Source: Chromatiales bacterium (GTDB lineage: Bacteria > Pseudomonadota > Gammaproteobacteria > Chromatiales > Chromatiaceae). Taken from it: a stretch of 15,921 nt of DNA. The notes under the pieces were generated by a model. The model saw only the letters and a program-made list of their open reading frames with translations. It was not told the origin of the DNA and made no database searches. The stretch spans positions 1 through 15,921 of the forward strand of contig JAKSCN010000488.1 in NCBI GenBank assembly GCA_022360595.1, written 5' to 3'. The translations under genes were made by a program, and so were the position numbers. The first letter of the stretch is position 1. Each line of letters starts with the position of its first letter. Below, piece after piece: positions 1 through 7,478 of the stretch.

Positions 1-1563
1 GCTGGACGGCTGGGGCCGGGTAGTTGTTACCGACTCTGGACCAAAGCGGTACAGAGTCAACTGGCTGTGGATAGCTCACCGGAGATTCTTGATACTGATC
101 TGACCGGGTTGGTGCTGGAGCTGGCCCAGTGGGGAGTGAGCGAGCCCGCCCAACTGAGTTGGCTCGATCCGCCGCCACCGGGTGCCTATGCCCAATCCGT
201 GGAGCTGCTGTGTTATCTGGGGGCGCTGGATAGCCAGCGGCGTGTGACCACTCAAGGGGCCAAGATGGTTCAATTAGGTGTTCATCCGCGCCTGGCTCAT
301 ATGCTCTTGGAGGCTGCAGGACGTGGGCAGTTGGGTTTGGCAGCCGATATCGCTGCTATTCTCACCGAGAAGGAGATGTTCCTGCGATCCAAGGCCCCTA
401 ACTCCATCGATATCGAGGATCGGCTGCAGGTTCTGGCCCGATGGCGTGAGATGGGTAAGTCAGGTATCGATCGAGGTATCGTCGATCTATCCGCCTGCCG
501 TCAGATTGAACAGAGTAGCCGCCAGATGGGCCAGCGGGTCGAGCGTGTAGTCGGCCAGAAACGGGTGAATGAGAAGGTGAAAGAGCAGCTCTCTATCGGC
601 GGACTGCTTGCATTGGCCTTTCCTGATCGAGTGGCTCTGTGTAAAAGCCGTGAACGCGGCAGCTATCAGTTGGTATTGGGGCGCCGTGCCCTGGTGCCCG
701 AGGGTGATCCGTTAGCTGGGCGGGAGTGTCTGGTGGTGGCCCATCTGGATGCCGGTCGAAGTGAAGGGCGGATTTTCCTGGCGGCGCAGATCACCTTGGC
801 AGAGGTGCGGGAGCTGGAGGCGGACAATATATACATCGCTGAATGTGTTGAGTGGCGTAGCCAAAGTCGCAGTGTGGTTGCTCATCGTGAGGAGCGCCTG
901 GGTAATCTGGTGCTCTCTGAGCGACCTTTACGGGATGTTGATCCGGTACTGCAAGCTCAGGCATTACTCAACGGTGTTCGCGAACTGGGTCTCTCTGTTT
1001 TGCCCTGGAATGATGAGGCAAATCAACTGCGCCAGCGGTTGCGCTTTCTACACCATCATCAATCCAATGCCGACTGGCCCGACCTTGCCGATGACCAGTT
1101 GCTGGCCACACTGGATGACTGGTTGTCGCCCTGGTTGACCGGTATTTCTCGGGCTGATCAGTTGAAGCGGTTAAATCTGCGCCAGATTATGTTGTCCCTG
1201 CTGAGCTGGGAGCAGCAACAGGCGCTAGATGAGCTGGCGCCCACCCACTTTGGGGTGCCTAGCGGGTCGCGCAAACGTATCGATTACAGTGATCTGAAAG
1301 CGCCGGTGCTGGCGGTGCGTCTGCAAGAGATGTTTGGTTGTGTCGATACGCCGCGAATCTGTAAGGGAGAGGTGGCGTTGCTGATACACCTGCTGTCACC
1401 CGCTCAGCGCCCTATTCAGGTGACTCAGGATCTTGCCGGGTTTTGGGCGCGTACCTATGAATCGGTGAAAAAAGAGTTGAAAGGCCGTTATCCCAAACAC
1501 TACTGGCCCGATGATCCATTGGTTGCGGAGCCCACCCATCGAGTCAAGCCACGCAGAGTTTAG
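1..1563 (+). CDS. hrpB: ATP-dependent helicase HrpB, 3' part (5' end outside window)
   Basis: The reading frame is open from base 1 to the TAG at 1561-1563, so 520 codons of a larger gene are present; HrpB proteins are usually about 800-850 residues. The first visible residues read AGRLGPGSCYRLW. This matches the end of DEAH-helicase motif VI (QRxGRxGR) and the following HrpB signature, so the two RecA-like ATPase domains lie upstream. What remains is the helicase-associated winged-helix/ratchet part (LAQWG, then YLGALD and the HPRLAHMLL stretch) and the long HrpB C-terminal domain ending near residue 515 (KELKGRYPKHYWPDDP, a typical HrpB tail). A GTG at 67 is an internal codon, not the start. 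The family is a DExH-box RNA/DNA helicase whose cellular role is poorly defined. The gene is convergent with mobA, 17 bp away. Identification is confident. Confidence 0.95.
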   Translation, partial: AGRLGPGSCYRLWTKAVQSQLAVDSSPEILDTDLTGLVLELAQWGVSEPAQLSWLDPPPPGAYAQSVELLCYLGALDSQRRVTTQGAKMVQLGVHPRLAHMLLEAAGRGQLGLAADIAAILTEKEMFLRSKAPNSIDIEDRLQVLARWREMGKSGIDRGIVDLSACRQIEQSSRQMGQRVERVVGQKRVNEKVKEQLSIGGLLALAFPDRVALCKSRERGSYQLVLGRRALVPEGDPLAGRECLVVAHLDAGRSEGRIFLAAQITLAEVRELEADNIYIAECVEWRSQSRSVVAHREERLGNLVLSERPLRDVDPVLQAQALLNGVRELGLSVLPWNDEANQLRQRLRFLHHHQSNADWPDLADDQLLATLDDWLSPWLTGISRADQLKRLNLRQIMLSLLSWEQQQALDELAPTHFGVPSGSRKRIDYSDLKAPVLAVRLQEMFGCVDTPRICKGEVALLIHLLSPAQRPIQVTQDLAGFWARTYESVKKELKGRYPKHYWPDDPLVAEPTHRVKPRRV

Positions 1564-1580
1564 TACAGACAGGCTCTAGA

Positions 1581-2195
1581 TCACTGTACAGCGTTTTGAT
1601 TTCGCAGCAGTTTCTCTACTCTCTGCTGCTCTTGTGGTGTGTTGACGTTGATGAAGGCTTCCGGGTGGTCCGAGAAGTCCGCAGTGGCGAGATTGACCCG
1701 GGTCAGCCACTTCTGCAGCTTGCGTTCGCCCGCATTCAGATAGTCCTGGATATCTTCCTGCACGCGTTTGTGAAATAGCGCAAAAACCGGTTGCATCTGA
1801 TCGCCATCGTGGGCGACACAAACATCTGCATTTTGGGAAATAAAGTGCTTTAATAGACGATGAGTGAGATCAGAAGGGAGCCATGGCCCATCACATGGGG
1901 CGGTTAACACCAACTCCGTTTTGGCGTAACTCAAAGCTGTAGAGATGCCGGCAAGTGGCCCCGAATAGTCGCCAATAATGTCTGCTACTACCGGATAGCC
2001 GTATCGACTGTACTGTTCATGGTTCCGGTTAGCGTTGATAAGGATTGTACCGACTTGGGATGTCAAGGAAGCAATAACATATTCGATCATAGGACGGTCC
2101 ATCAATTGAATAAGCCCTTTATCGGTTCCTCCCATTCTACGTGCCATGCCACCGGCCAGTATAACACCGGTAATCTCAGTCATTTCTATTGGCAA
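1581..2195 (-). CDS. mobA: Molybdenum cofactor guanylyltransferase MobA
   Basis: MobA transfers GMP from GTP to molybdopterin to give the bis-MGD cofactor of DMSO-reductase-family enzymes such as nitrate reductase and formate dehydrogenase; it acts in the cytoplasm. The 204-residue product has the nucleotide-binding signature VILAGGMARRMGG followed by DKGL near the N-terminus, the central acidic stretch around APCDGPW (the metal-binding Asp region), DGDQMQPVFALF, and the C-terminal FINVNTPQE typical of MobA. Length fits the family (about 190-205). Start choice: a TTG at 2195 has a good Shine-Dalgarno (GGGAG, 2202-2206) six bases upstream, while the nearer ATG at 2183 has none at useful spacing. 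I therefore keep the TTG, but the ATG would cost only four residues. The gene is alone, divergent from rpfF and convergent with hrpB. It implies molybdoenzymes elsewhere in the genome. Confidence 0.93.
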   Translation of the reverse strand: MPIEMTEITGVILAGGMARRMGGTDKGLIQLMDRPMIEYVIASLTSQVGTILINANRNHEQYSRYGYPVVADIIGDYSGPLAGISTALSYAKTELVLTAPCDGPWLPSDLTHRLLKHFISQNADVCVAHDGDQMQPVFALFHKRVQEDIQDYLNAGERKLQKWLTRVNLATADFSDHPEAFINVNTPQEQQRVEKLLRNQNAVQ

Positions 2196-2482
2196 TGTAC
2201 GCTCCCGTATAGGTTTAAATGCAGTAAATTATACCCGGAGTATGTGATTCGGATAAAACATATTAATCAAGATTAAGTGGTATTTTCTAAAGGCCGCTGA
2301 TGTGATTTCAAACTTAGGGCATTCCTGTATGAATTGCGTGGAAAACGTCTGAAACGATGATTGATATGGTGTCGTAGGACAGCCATAGAGAACATGCAGT
2401 ATGGTAGTTGAGACTTTGTACTTGTGTTTACAAAGATTAGTAATAATCCGTAGCGGAGAATAACTAATTAAAGGAGATGGTA
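2196..2482. promoter_or_regulatory. mobA/rpfF divergent intergenic region
   Basis: This stretch of about 287 bp between divergent mobA and rpfF holds no convincing ORF. It is visibly more A/T-rich than the flanking genes, as expected for a promoter region. I cannot assign a clean sigma-70 promoter. TTGAGA at 2408-2413 is a possible -35 box, but no good -10 lies at 16-18 bp. The strongest structure is the inverted repeat at 2414-2435, listed separately. A strong Shine-Dalgarno (AAGGAG, 2471-2476) lies six bases before the chosen rpfF ATG. The mobA Shine-Dalgarno is at 2202-2206 on the other strand. Confidence 0.55.
2414..2435. promoter_or_regulatory. Perfect 7-bp inverted repeat upstream of rpfF (candidate operator)
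   Basis: CTTTGTA (2414-2420) and TACAAAG (2429-2435) are perfect inverted repeats separated by 8 bp. The site ends about 47 bp before the rpfF start codon, overlapping where its promoter should be. The half-site spacing of about 15 bp centre to centre would suit a dimeric regulator, but no regulator is known from the sequence. A related palindrome, TTTGTACAAA, occurs at 9959-9968 in front of another gene of the same locus. The operator role is inference. Confidence 0.4.
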
Positions 2483-3373
2483 ATGATGCGTAAAGATAAT
2501 AGACATAATATCGTTCGGTTTGAGCATCTGGATATCGACTATGACCGCGACTCCGATGCTTTATGGGCAGTGATGAAATATTCGGGCAGGCCTTGTATGA
2601 GTCTGCCGCTACTGGATGATTTTAAGCAGGCGCAAAATATCATCGCCAATGTAATGCAGCCTGAACATTCAACCAAACCGGTTAAGTATTTGGTGTTGAG
2701 TTCCGAGCTGCCGGGTGTGTTCAACCTGGGAGGCGATCTGGCCTATTTTGTTCAGTTGATTCGTGAGCGCAACCGGGACGCATTGCATGACTATGCCAAG
2801 GCGTGTATTGATATGCTTTATCAATCTATGTGTGGTGGTGACATGCCGTTTACAACCATTGCTCTCGTTCAAGGAGAGACATTGGGAGGCGGTTTTGAAG
2901 CGGCGCTCTCAGCCAACGTTTTGATTGCGGAGCGCAGTGCGAAATTTGGATTTCCCGAAACGGTTTTCGGTATGTTTCCAGGTATGGGGGCTTATAACTT
3001 CTTAACCCGCCGGTTATCGCCAGGTTTAGCCAAGCGTATTATTGCCAGCGGTAAGGTGTATGGCGCTACAGAGCTGTTTGAGATGGGCGTGATTGATGAA
3101 GTGGTGCCTGATGGACGGGGTGAAGAGGCGGTCGCGGAGTTTATCAGGCATCAGCAGTCTCGCAGTCTTGGCTTTAAAGCGCTGGATCGTATTGTTGATC
3201 ACTTCAATCCGATTGCGTACCGGGAACTGTATGACGTGATTGAGATATGGGTGGATACCGCCATGCAGTTGTCCGACAAGAACATACGTCTGATGGAGTA
3301 TCTTGTTCACGCGCAAGAGAAACGCTGGTGCGCACAACCGGCAATACAGGAAGAGTCGCTAATGGCGGGGTAG
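2483..3373 (+). CDS. rpfF: DSF synthase RpfF (enoyl-CoA hydratase/crotonase family)
   Basis: RpfF-type enzymes convert 3-hydroxyacyl-ACP to cis-2-unsaturated acyl-ACP (dehydratase) and then release the free fatty acid signal (thioesterase). The product is a crotonase-fold protein of 296 residues, close to the family length of about 290. The oxyanion-hole region ELPGVFNLGGDL is at about 75-86. The two catalytic glutamates correspond to Glu141 and Glu161 of Xanthomonas RpfF: E139 in LGGGFEAAL and E159 in FGFPE, exactly 20 apart. They are followed by the RpfF-specific FPGMGAYNFL. Start: ATGs exist at 2477, 2483 and 2486. Shine-Dalgarno AAGGAG (2471-2476) abuts 2477 and is six bases from 2483, so 2483 is preferred. 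The gene ends 13 bp from the convergent rpfC, a neighbour pairing typical of DSF systems although the orientation is characteristic of only some. Identification is strong; the exact acyl product is unknown. Confidence 0.94.
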   Translation: MMRKDNRHNIVRFEHLDIDYDRDSDALWAVMKYSGRPCMSLPLLDDFKQAQNIIANVMQPEHSTKPVKYLVLSSELPGVFNLGGDLAYFVQLIRERNRDALHDYAKACIDMLYQSMCGGDMPFTTIALVQGETLGGGFEAALSANVLIAERSAKFGFPETVFGMFPGMGAYNFLTRRLSPGLAKRIIASGKVYGATELFEMGVIDEVVPDGRGEEAVAEFIRHQQSRSLGFKALDRIVDHFNPIAYRELYDVIEIWVDTAMQLSDKNIRLMEYLVHAQEKRWCAQPAIQEESLMAG

Positions 3374-3386
3374 TGCGTCTGACCTG

Positions 3387-5882
3387 TTAATGCAGGGTTT
3401 TGCTGACATCGGAAAACTTTAGGGTGAGAATGCTTTTAGCCTCTTGAAGAGCGCTATGTAACTGCTCTATCTGTATCTGACCGTTTGATTTTAGCTGGTC
3501 AGGGGTAAGCTTTTCTGCGTCGAGTGCAAGATTCTGAATTTTTACCAGCCCAAGGTTGGAGGCTGAGCCTTTCAGTGCGTGAGCCAGATCTGAGTAGGTG
3601 ATGGCGTCGTTGGACTCTATCGCTTTAGTCATGGCGCTGATCAGCTCCAGGCTATCGCGGTCGAAGCTTTCCAGCAGTTCGGTGAGAAATTTGCTGTTGG
3701 GGGCAAGATTTACTACGTCGTTGAGAATGCTCTGGTCAATCGTGGTGTTGGTATTGTCGAACACCGTGCCGTGTTCGGGGATGAAGTGTCCTGGACCGTC
3801 GATCTCTTTACCAGCAGAGGCGATCTCGATAATGCTGAGTAGCTTATGAGCAGAGATCGGTTTGGTCATATAGTATTTGATGCCGGCCTCACGGCAGGCG
3901 ATCTGTGCATCGGTAGTGGCGTTAGCAGTCAACATAATGAACGGTGTGTTGGAGTCCGGGTGGGCAAACTGATACATCTTATAAGCCTCAAGTCCGCCCA
4001 GTACCGGCATATGCATATCGATCACGATGAGATCAAAGTTCTGCTGCTCTAAGATATCAAGCGCCTCTTGACCGTTTTCCACCAGGCGGTAACGGTGACC
4101 CGCCTTTTCAAGAATCCGACCAATGACCATGCGATTGGTTGTATTGTCTTCCGCAACCAGAATGTTCAGGCTGGCCTGACAATTCTCACCAAAATTGATC
4201 TGAGCGCGTGTTGCCGCCAACTGACGAATGAGCGAAAGGTGCAGTGTATTGTAGAGCCGATTCGGGTTCAGTGGTGGTTGCAGCTGATAGATACTGGGGT
4301 GAGTCTCATTATCCACGATGTGACTTGGTTGGATATTGATCAGCAGTGTATCGGTGGAGATCAATAGTGCTTTCTGGTCCAAGTCGCAGCTGGAGGGGAG
4401 GTAGTGATCCAGAAGAATACAGCGGATCGGTATATTATTTTCATCGGAGTTGAGATACTCGATGGCCGCCTGGTGGTTGTTGAAAGGTACGGTGGCGATG
4501 CCCCACTTGCGCAGCAGTTTGTCGGCCTCTGTCTCACCAAGATAGGGTGGGGTGATTTTAACGATCGGATAACTGTCCAGTGTTTCCACGATCTCCTGGT
4601 CGCTGAGCTTGGGCTGGATCGTGAGTGGTATTTCAAACCAAAATGTGGTGCCGGCGCCAAGTTCACTATGCACATCAATCTGCCCGTTCATCAACAGAAC
4701 CAACTGTTTGGCGATAGTGGTGCCGAGCCCCGTGCCGCCATATTGACGGGTGGTGCTTTCATCAGCTTGAGTGAATTTGTCAAAGAGACGTTTCAGAGTC
4801 TCTTCCGACATCCCTATGCCGGTATCTTCGATTTCAAACTTGATGATAGCCTGGTCGCTTTGTTTACCGGTCTCGGTACAGCGGATGTGAATGTGCCCTT
4901 CACGGGTGAACTTGATGGCGTTGCCTATCAGATTGGTTAGAACTTGCCGTAGGTGTAGAGGGTCTCCCACCAGCGTGGGGCTGATATTGCTGTCGATAGT
5001 GTAGAGCAGTTCTAAATTGCGTTGTTTGGCTTCAGCCGCGAAGAGTTTGACCGAGTTATCCACGAGCTGATGGAGGTCAAAGTCAATTCTCTCGATCAGC
5101 AGTTTTCCCGCCTCAATTTTGGAGATATCGAGAATATCTTCGATGATGCGCAGCAGTGTTGCACCAGAGGTTTGAATGGTATCGGCATATTCTCGCTCTT
5201 CATTGTTGAGCTGGCAGGACTTAAGCAACTCGCCAGTGGCGATGATGCCATTTAATGGGGTGCGGATTTCATGACTCATGCGGGCAAGAAATTCACTTTT
5301 CGCCCGGTTTGCCTTTTCAGCTTTCTGTTTCTCTTGATTAATCCTGCGGGTAAGGACAGCCGCGTAGCCGGGCAGCACGATTAGCGCTACCAGCAGACCT
5401 ATGCCCATGGCCAGATTTTGGTGCCAATACTCATTGAAAATAAGGACGGCGGAGAACCCGATAACCGCTAAAGTAGCCGAGAGGTACAGGTATTTTTCTC
5501 CAAAGCGGAAGCCGTTGCCAAATGCTACCCAGAGATAGACCGGATACCAGGGGACAACCAGGTCATAAGTGGTTGCCATAAAGAAGCTGAAGCCAGCCAT
5601 GTCGATGGCAATGCCGAAAATACGCCGCGATACAGAGATCTGGGGGTTGGCGATGATGGCAATGACAATTGCTATTGAGGCGGTGAGAAATACACTCAAT
5701 AATTGCAGCGCCAGGAGTCGCTTGTCCGAGATAACGGAGGACTCGGCGGTGGAGAAAAGATAGAGAATAACACCGATCGTTATGATGACCCGGATCAGCG
5801 CCTGTTCCAGTTCGGTGTCTGGCCGATTGCGTACCCGGTCCAATAACGGTTTAATTGTATTTGATAGCAACTTTATGTCCAT
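3387..5882 (-). CDS. rpfC: DSF sensor hybrid histidine kinase RpfC
   Basis: RpfC senses DSF at the inner membrane and feeds a phosphorelay to RpfG. The 831-residue protein has in order: a five-helix membrane input domain (about 28-178) with RpfC landmarks ALIRVIITI, NPQISVSRRIFG and WVAFGNGFRFG; HisKA with phospho-His204 in MSHEIRTPLNG; HATPase with N321 (LIGNAIKF), DTGIGM (353-358) and GGTGLGTTIA (382-390); a receiver-like segment (about 425-555) lacking clear active residues; a true receiver with ED578-579, D622 and K674; and a C-terminal HPt with H768 in LAHALKGSASNLGL, near-identical to the Xanthomonas RpfC motif. Xanthomonas RpfC has one receiver; here the linker is about 165 residues and looks like a second, degenerate one. 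Start: the ATG at 5882 aligns with the family N-terminus. TTGs at 5915 and 5924 would add 11-14 residues, and no clear Shine-Dalgarno decides. Confidence 0.93.
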   Translation of the reverse strand: MDIKLLSNTIKPLLDRVRNRPDTELEQALIRVIITIGVILYLFSTAESSVISDKRLLALQLLSVFLTASIAIVIAIIANPQISVSRRIFGIAIDMAGFSFFMATTYDLVVPWYPVYLWVAFGNGFRFGEKYLYLSATLAVIGFSAVLIFNEYWHQNLAMGIGLLVALIVLPGYAAVLTRRINQEKQKAEKANRAKSEFLARMSHEIRTPLNGIIATGELLKSCQLNNEEREYADTIQTSGATLLRIIEDILDISKIEAGKLLIERIDFDLHQLVDNSVKLFAAEAKQRNLELLYTIDSNISPTLVGDPLHLRQVLTNLIGNAIKFTREGHIHIRCTETGKQSDQAIIKFEIEDTGIGMSEETLKRLFDKFTQADESTTRQYGGTGLGTTIAKQLVLLMNGQIDVHSELGAGTTFWFEIPLTIQPKLSDQEIVETLDSYPIVKITPPYLGETEADKLLRKWGIATVPFNNHQAAIEYLNSDENNIPIRCILLDHYLPSSCDLDQKALLISTDTLLINIQPSHIVDNETHPSIYQLQPPLNPNRLYNTLHLSLIRQLAATRAQINFGENCQASLNILVAEDNTTNRMVIGRILEKAGHRYRLVENGQEALDILEQQNFDLIVIDMHMPVLGGLEAYKMYQFAHPDSNTPFIMLTANATTDAQIACREAGIKYYMTKPISAHKLLSIIEIASAGKEIDGPGHFIPEHGTVFDNTNTTIDQSILNDVVNLAPNSKFLTELLESFDRDSLELISAMTKAIESNDAITYSDLAHALKGSASNLGLVKIQNLALDAEKLTPDQLKSNGQIQIEQLHSALQEAKSILTLKFSDVSKTLH

Positions 5883-5995
5883 CCCGGGAAAAGTATTCGC
5901 TTTTCTGTTCGCCAATCTATACAATCGGTCAGGTTATATATCGAATACAATATACCCCTTTGCAGGTATTTATTTAGCTAAAAAGTATAACATTT
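5883..5995. promoter_or_regulatory. rpfC/ACP divergent promoter region
   Basis: This short A/T-rich gap separates divergent rpfC and the ACP gene, so both promoters must lie here or inside the coding ends. On the plus strand TATAAC (5986-5991) resembles a -10 box only four bases from the ACP ATG, with no good -35 at 16-18 bp. On the minus strand TATATAAC-like sequence around 5935-5942 could serve rpfC. A 10-bp palindrome TTTAGCTAAA sits at 5973-5982. No Shine-Dalgarno is visible before the ACP ATG. The assignments are tentative. Confidence 0.4.
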
Positions 5996-6235
5996 ATGGA
6001 TACCACCGTTAAAATTGCAGTAATGGACGCCATTGCAAAACAGAAGCAGATTGAAGCTGGTTCGATCACCCCGGAGTCTACACTGGATGCGCTGGGAGTT
6101 ACATCGCTTGACGCAATCACAATAGTGTATGAGATCGAAGATATTTTTGACATAGAAGTCCCCAATGAAGAGTTGGATAGTCTGCAGACTGTTTCGGATA
6201 TTATTCAAGGGGTCGAAAAGCTGATACAGGCGTAG
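5996..6235 (+). CDS. Acyl carrier protein (specialised, rpf-linked)
   Basis: This 79-residue acidic protein has the ACP fold signature. The phosphopantetheine attachment site is Ser37 in LGVTSLDAIT, where ordinary FAS ACP has DSLD. It is followed by the helix III region IEDIFDIEVPNEEL, the hallmark 'recognition helix' acidic patch. It would carry acyl chains as thioesters for the condensing enzyme encoded five bases downstream. It is not the housekeeping AcpP, which normally sits beside fabD/fabG/fabF and has a stricter DSLDTVEL motif; here the neighbours are DSF signalling genes. It starts at an ATG 113 bp from the rpfC ATG, divergently. No Shine-Dalgarno is evident, so the start is supported by length and homology only. 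A role as donor for RpfF or for signal modification is inference. Confidence 0.9.
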   Translation: MDTTVKIAVMDAIAKQKQIEAGSITPESTLDALGVTSLDAITIVYEIEDIFDIEVPNEELDSLQTVSDIIQGVEKLIQA

Positions 6236-6240
6236 CGGTC

Positions 6241-7458
6241 ATGACATGTAGAGTGGTCATTACCGGTATGGGGGTTATCTCAGCGCTGGGTAAAGGCGTC
6301 GACCCGTTTTGGCAGAAACTCCAAAAGGGGGAGGGCGGTATTGATGCCCTGGTTCTCGAAGAAGCCGATGCGCTGAAGTGCCGCGTTGCCGCCCAAGTAA
6401 ACGATTTTCAGTTCGACGCCGATAACCATTTCGATTCTTCCCTTCTTCCCCAACTGGATCGCCACTCCCAGTTTGCTTTGATCGCCGCCCATGAGGCAAT
6501 TACCGACGCCCAATTGAGTACTACGGCTCTGCGTGACTCGGCGGCTATCATAGGAACGGGTTGCGGCGGTAAAGAGACCGATGAACAGACCTATTGCAAA
6601 CTCTACCGCGACAATAGAAAGCGTGTGCATCCCCTGACCATACCCCGGGGCATGCCCAGTGCGGCCGCCTCACAGGTCAGTATGCAGCTAGGCATTGCTG
6701 GTCCGGTGTTCACCGTATCCAGTGCCTGTTCATCAACCAACCATGCGATTATTCAAGCTGTTCAACTGATTCAGTCCGGCATGGTCGATTGTGCTGTGTC
6801 TGGTGGAACCGATGCGCCTTTTACCTACGGTTTGTTAAAAGCGTGGGAGGCGATGCGAGTGCTTGCCAGCGATACATGCCGTCCGTTTTCCGTTGATCGT
6901 AGCGGTTTGGTCTTGGGTGAGGGGGCTGGCATGGTGGTGCTGGAGAGTCTTGAGAGTGCACAGCGGCGGGGTGCTACTATCCATGCTGAGATTGCCGGGG
7001 TAGGGATGTCTGCTGATGCAGGACATATTACCGACCCCTCCCCCGAGGGGGCCACCCGGGCGATGGCGATGGCGTTGAATATGAGTGGCATGGCTCCTAC
7101 GGATGTCCACTATATCAATGCCCACGGCACCGGCACTCAGGCAAATGATGTCTCTGAAACCGAGGCCATTCGTACACTGTTTGGCGATTATGCTGATCGG
7201 TTGTTGATATCATCAACCAAATCCATGCACGGCCACGCCCTTGGCGCGGCAGGTGGGCTTGAGTTGATCGCGGGTGTGCTGGCGATGAAAAACAGTTTTG
7301 TGCCACCCACCATCAACTATTTGGGGGAGAGTGAGGGGTGCGACCTCGATTATGTGGTGAATCAGGGGCGGGAAGCGGCGATTGACGTTGCACTGTCAAA
7401 CTCTTTTGCTTTTGGTGGACTCAACTCTGTGCTGTTGCTCAAAAGCTTTCCCGCCTAA
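6241..7458 (+). CDS. Beta-ketoacyl-ACP synthase, FabF (KAS II)-like
   Basis: The 405-residue protein is a complete thiolase-fold condensing enzyme: N-terminal RVVITGMGVISALG, nucleophile Cys163 in SSACSSTNHAI, His295 in NAHGTGTQANDVSE, Lys327 and His330 in STKSMHGHALGAAGG, and the C-terminal gate loop NSFAFGGLN. The Cys-His-His triad is intact, so it should elongate acyl-ACPs with malonyl-ACP; it is not a chain-length-factor partner. The gate loop differs from the common FabF form (FGFGGTN) at two positions, as seen in specialised synthases outside housekeeping FAS, and this may alter chain acceptance. It starts five bases after the ACP stop, so the two are probably one transcription unit and translationally coupled. 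No reductase or dehydratase is encoded here, so chain processing would rely on general FAS II enzymes or RpfF. The FabF-like class is sure; its substrate is not known. Confidence 0.92.
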   Translation: MTCRVVITGMGVISALGKGVDPFWQKLQKGEGGIDALVLEEADALKCRVAAQVNDFQFDADNHFDSSLLPQLDRHSQFALIAAHEAITDAQLSTTALRDSAAIIGTGCGGKETDEQTYCKLYRDNRKRVHPLTIPRGMPSAAASQVSMQLGIAGPVFTVSSACSSTNHAIIQAVQLIQSGMVDCAVSGGTDAPFTYGLLKAWEAMRVLASDTCRPFSVDRSGLVLGEGAGMVVLESLESAQRRGATIHAEIAGVGMSADAGHITDPSPEGATRAMAMALNMSGMAPTDVHYINAHGTGTQANDVSETEAIRTLFGDYADRLLISSTKSMHGHALGAAGGLELIAGVLAMKNSFVPPTINYLGESEGCDLDYVVNQGREAAIDVALSNSFAFGGLNSVLLLKSFPA

Positions 7459-7478
7459 ACGCAAGCTGGTCTAATGGC

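Noticed and set aside
1563..1589. GTACAG/CTGTAC inverted repeat between hrpB and mobA as a bidirectional terminator
   Set aside because: Only six pairs, a 15-base loop, no T-run on either side, and one arm lies within the mobA coding end.
4404..4940. Plus-strand open frame of 178 codons inside rpfC
   Set aside because: Antisense shadow of the kinase ATPase region; no recognisable protein motif.
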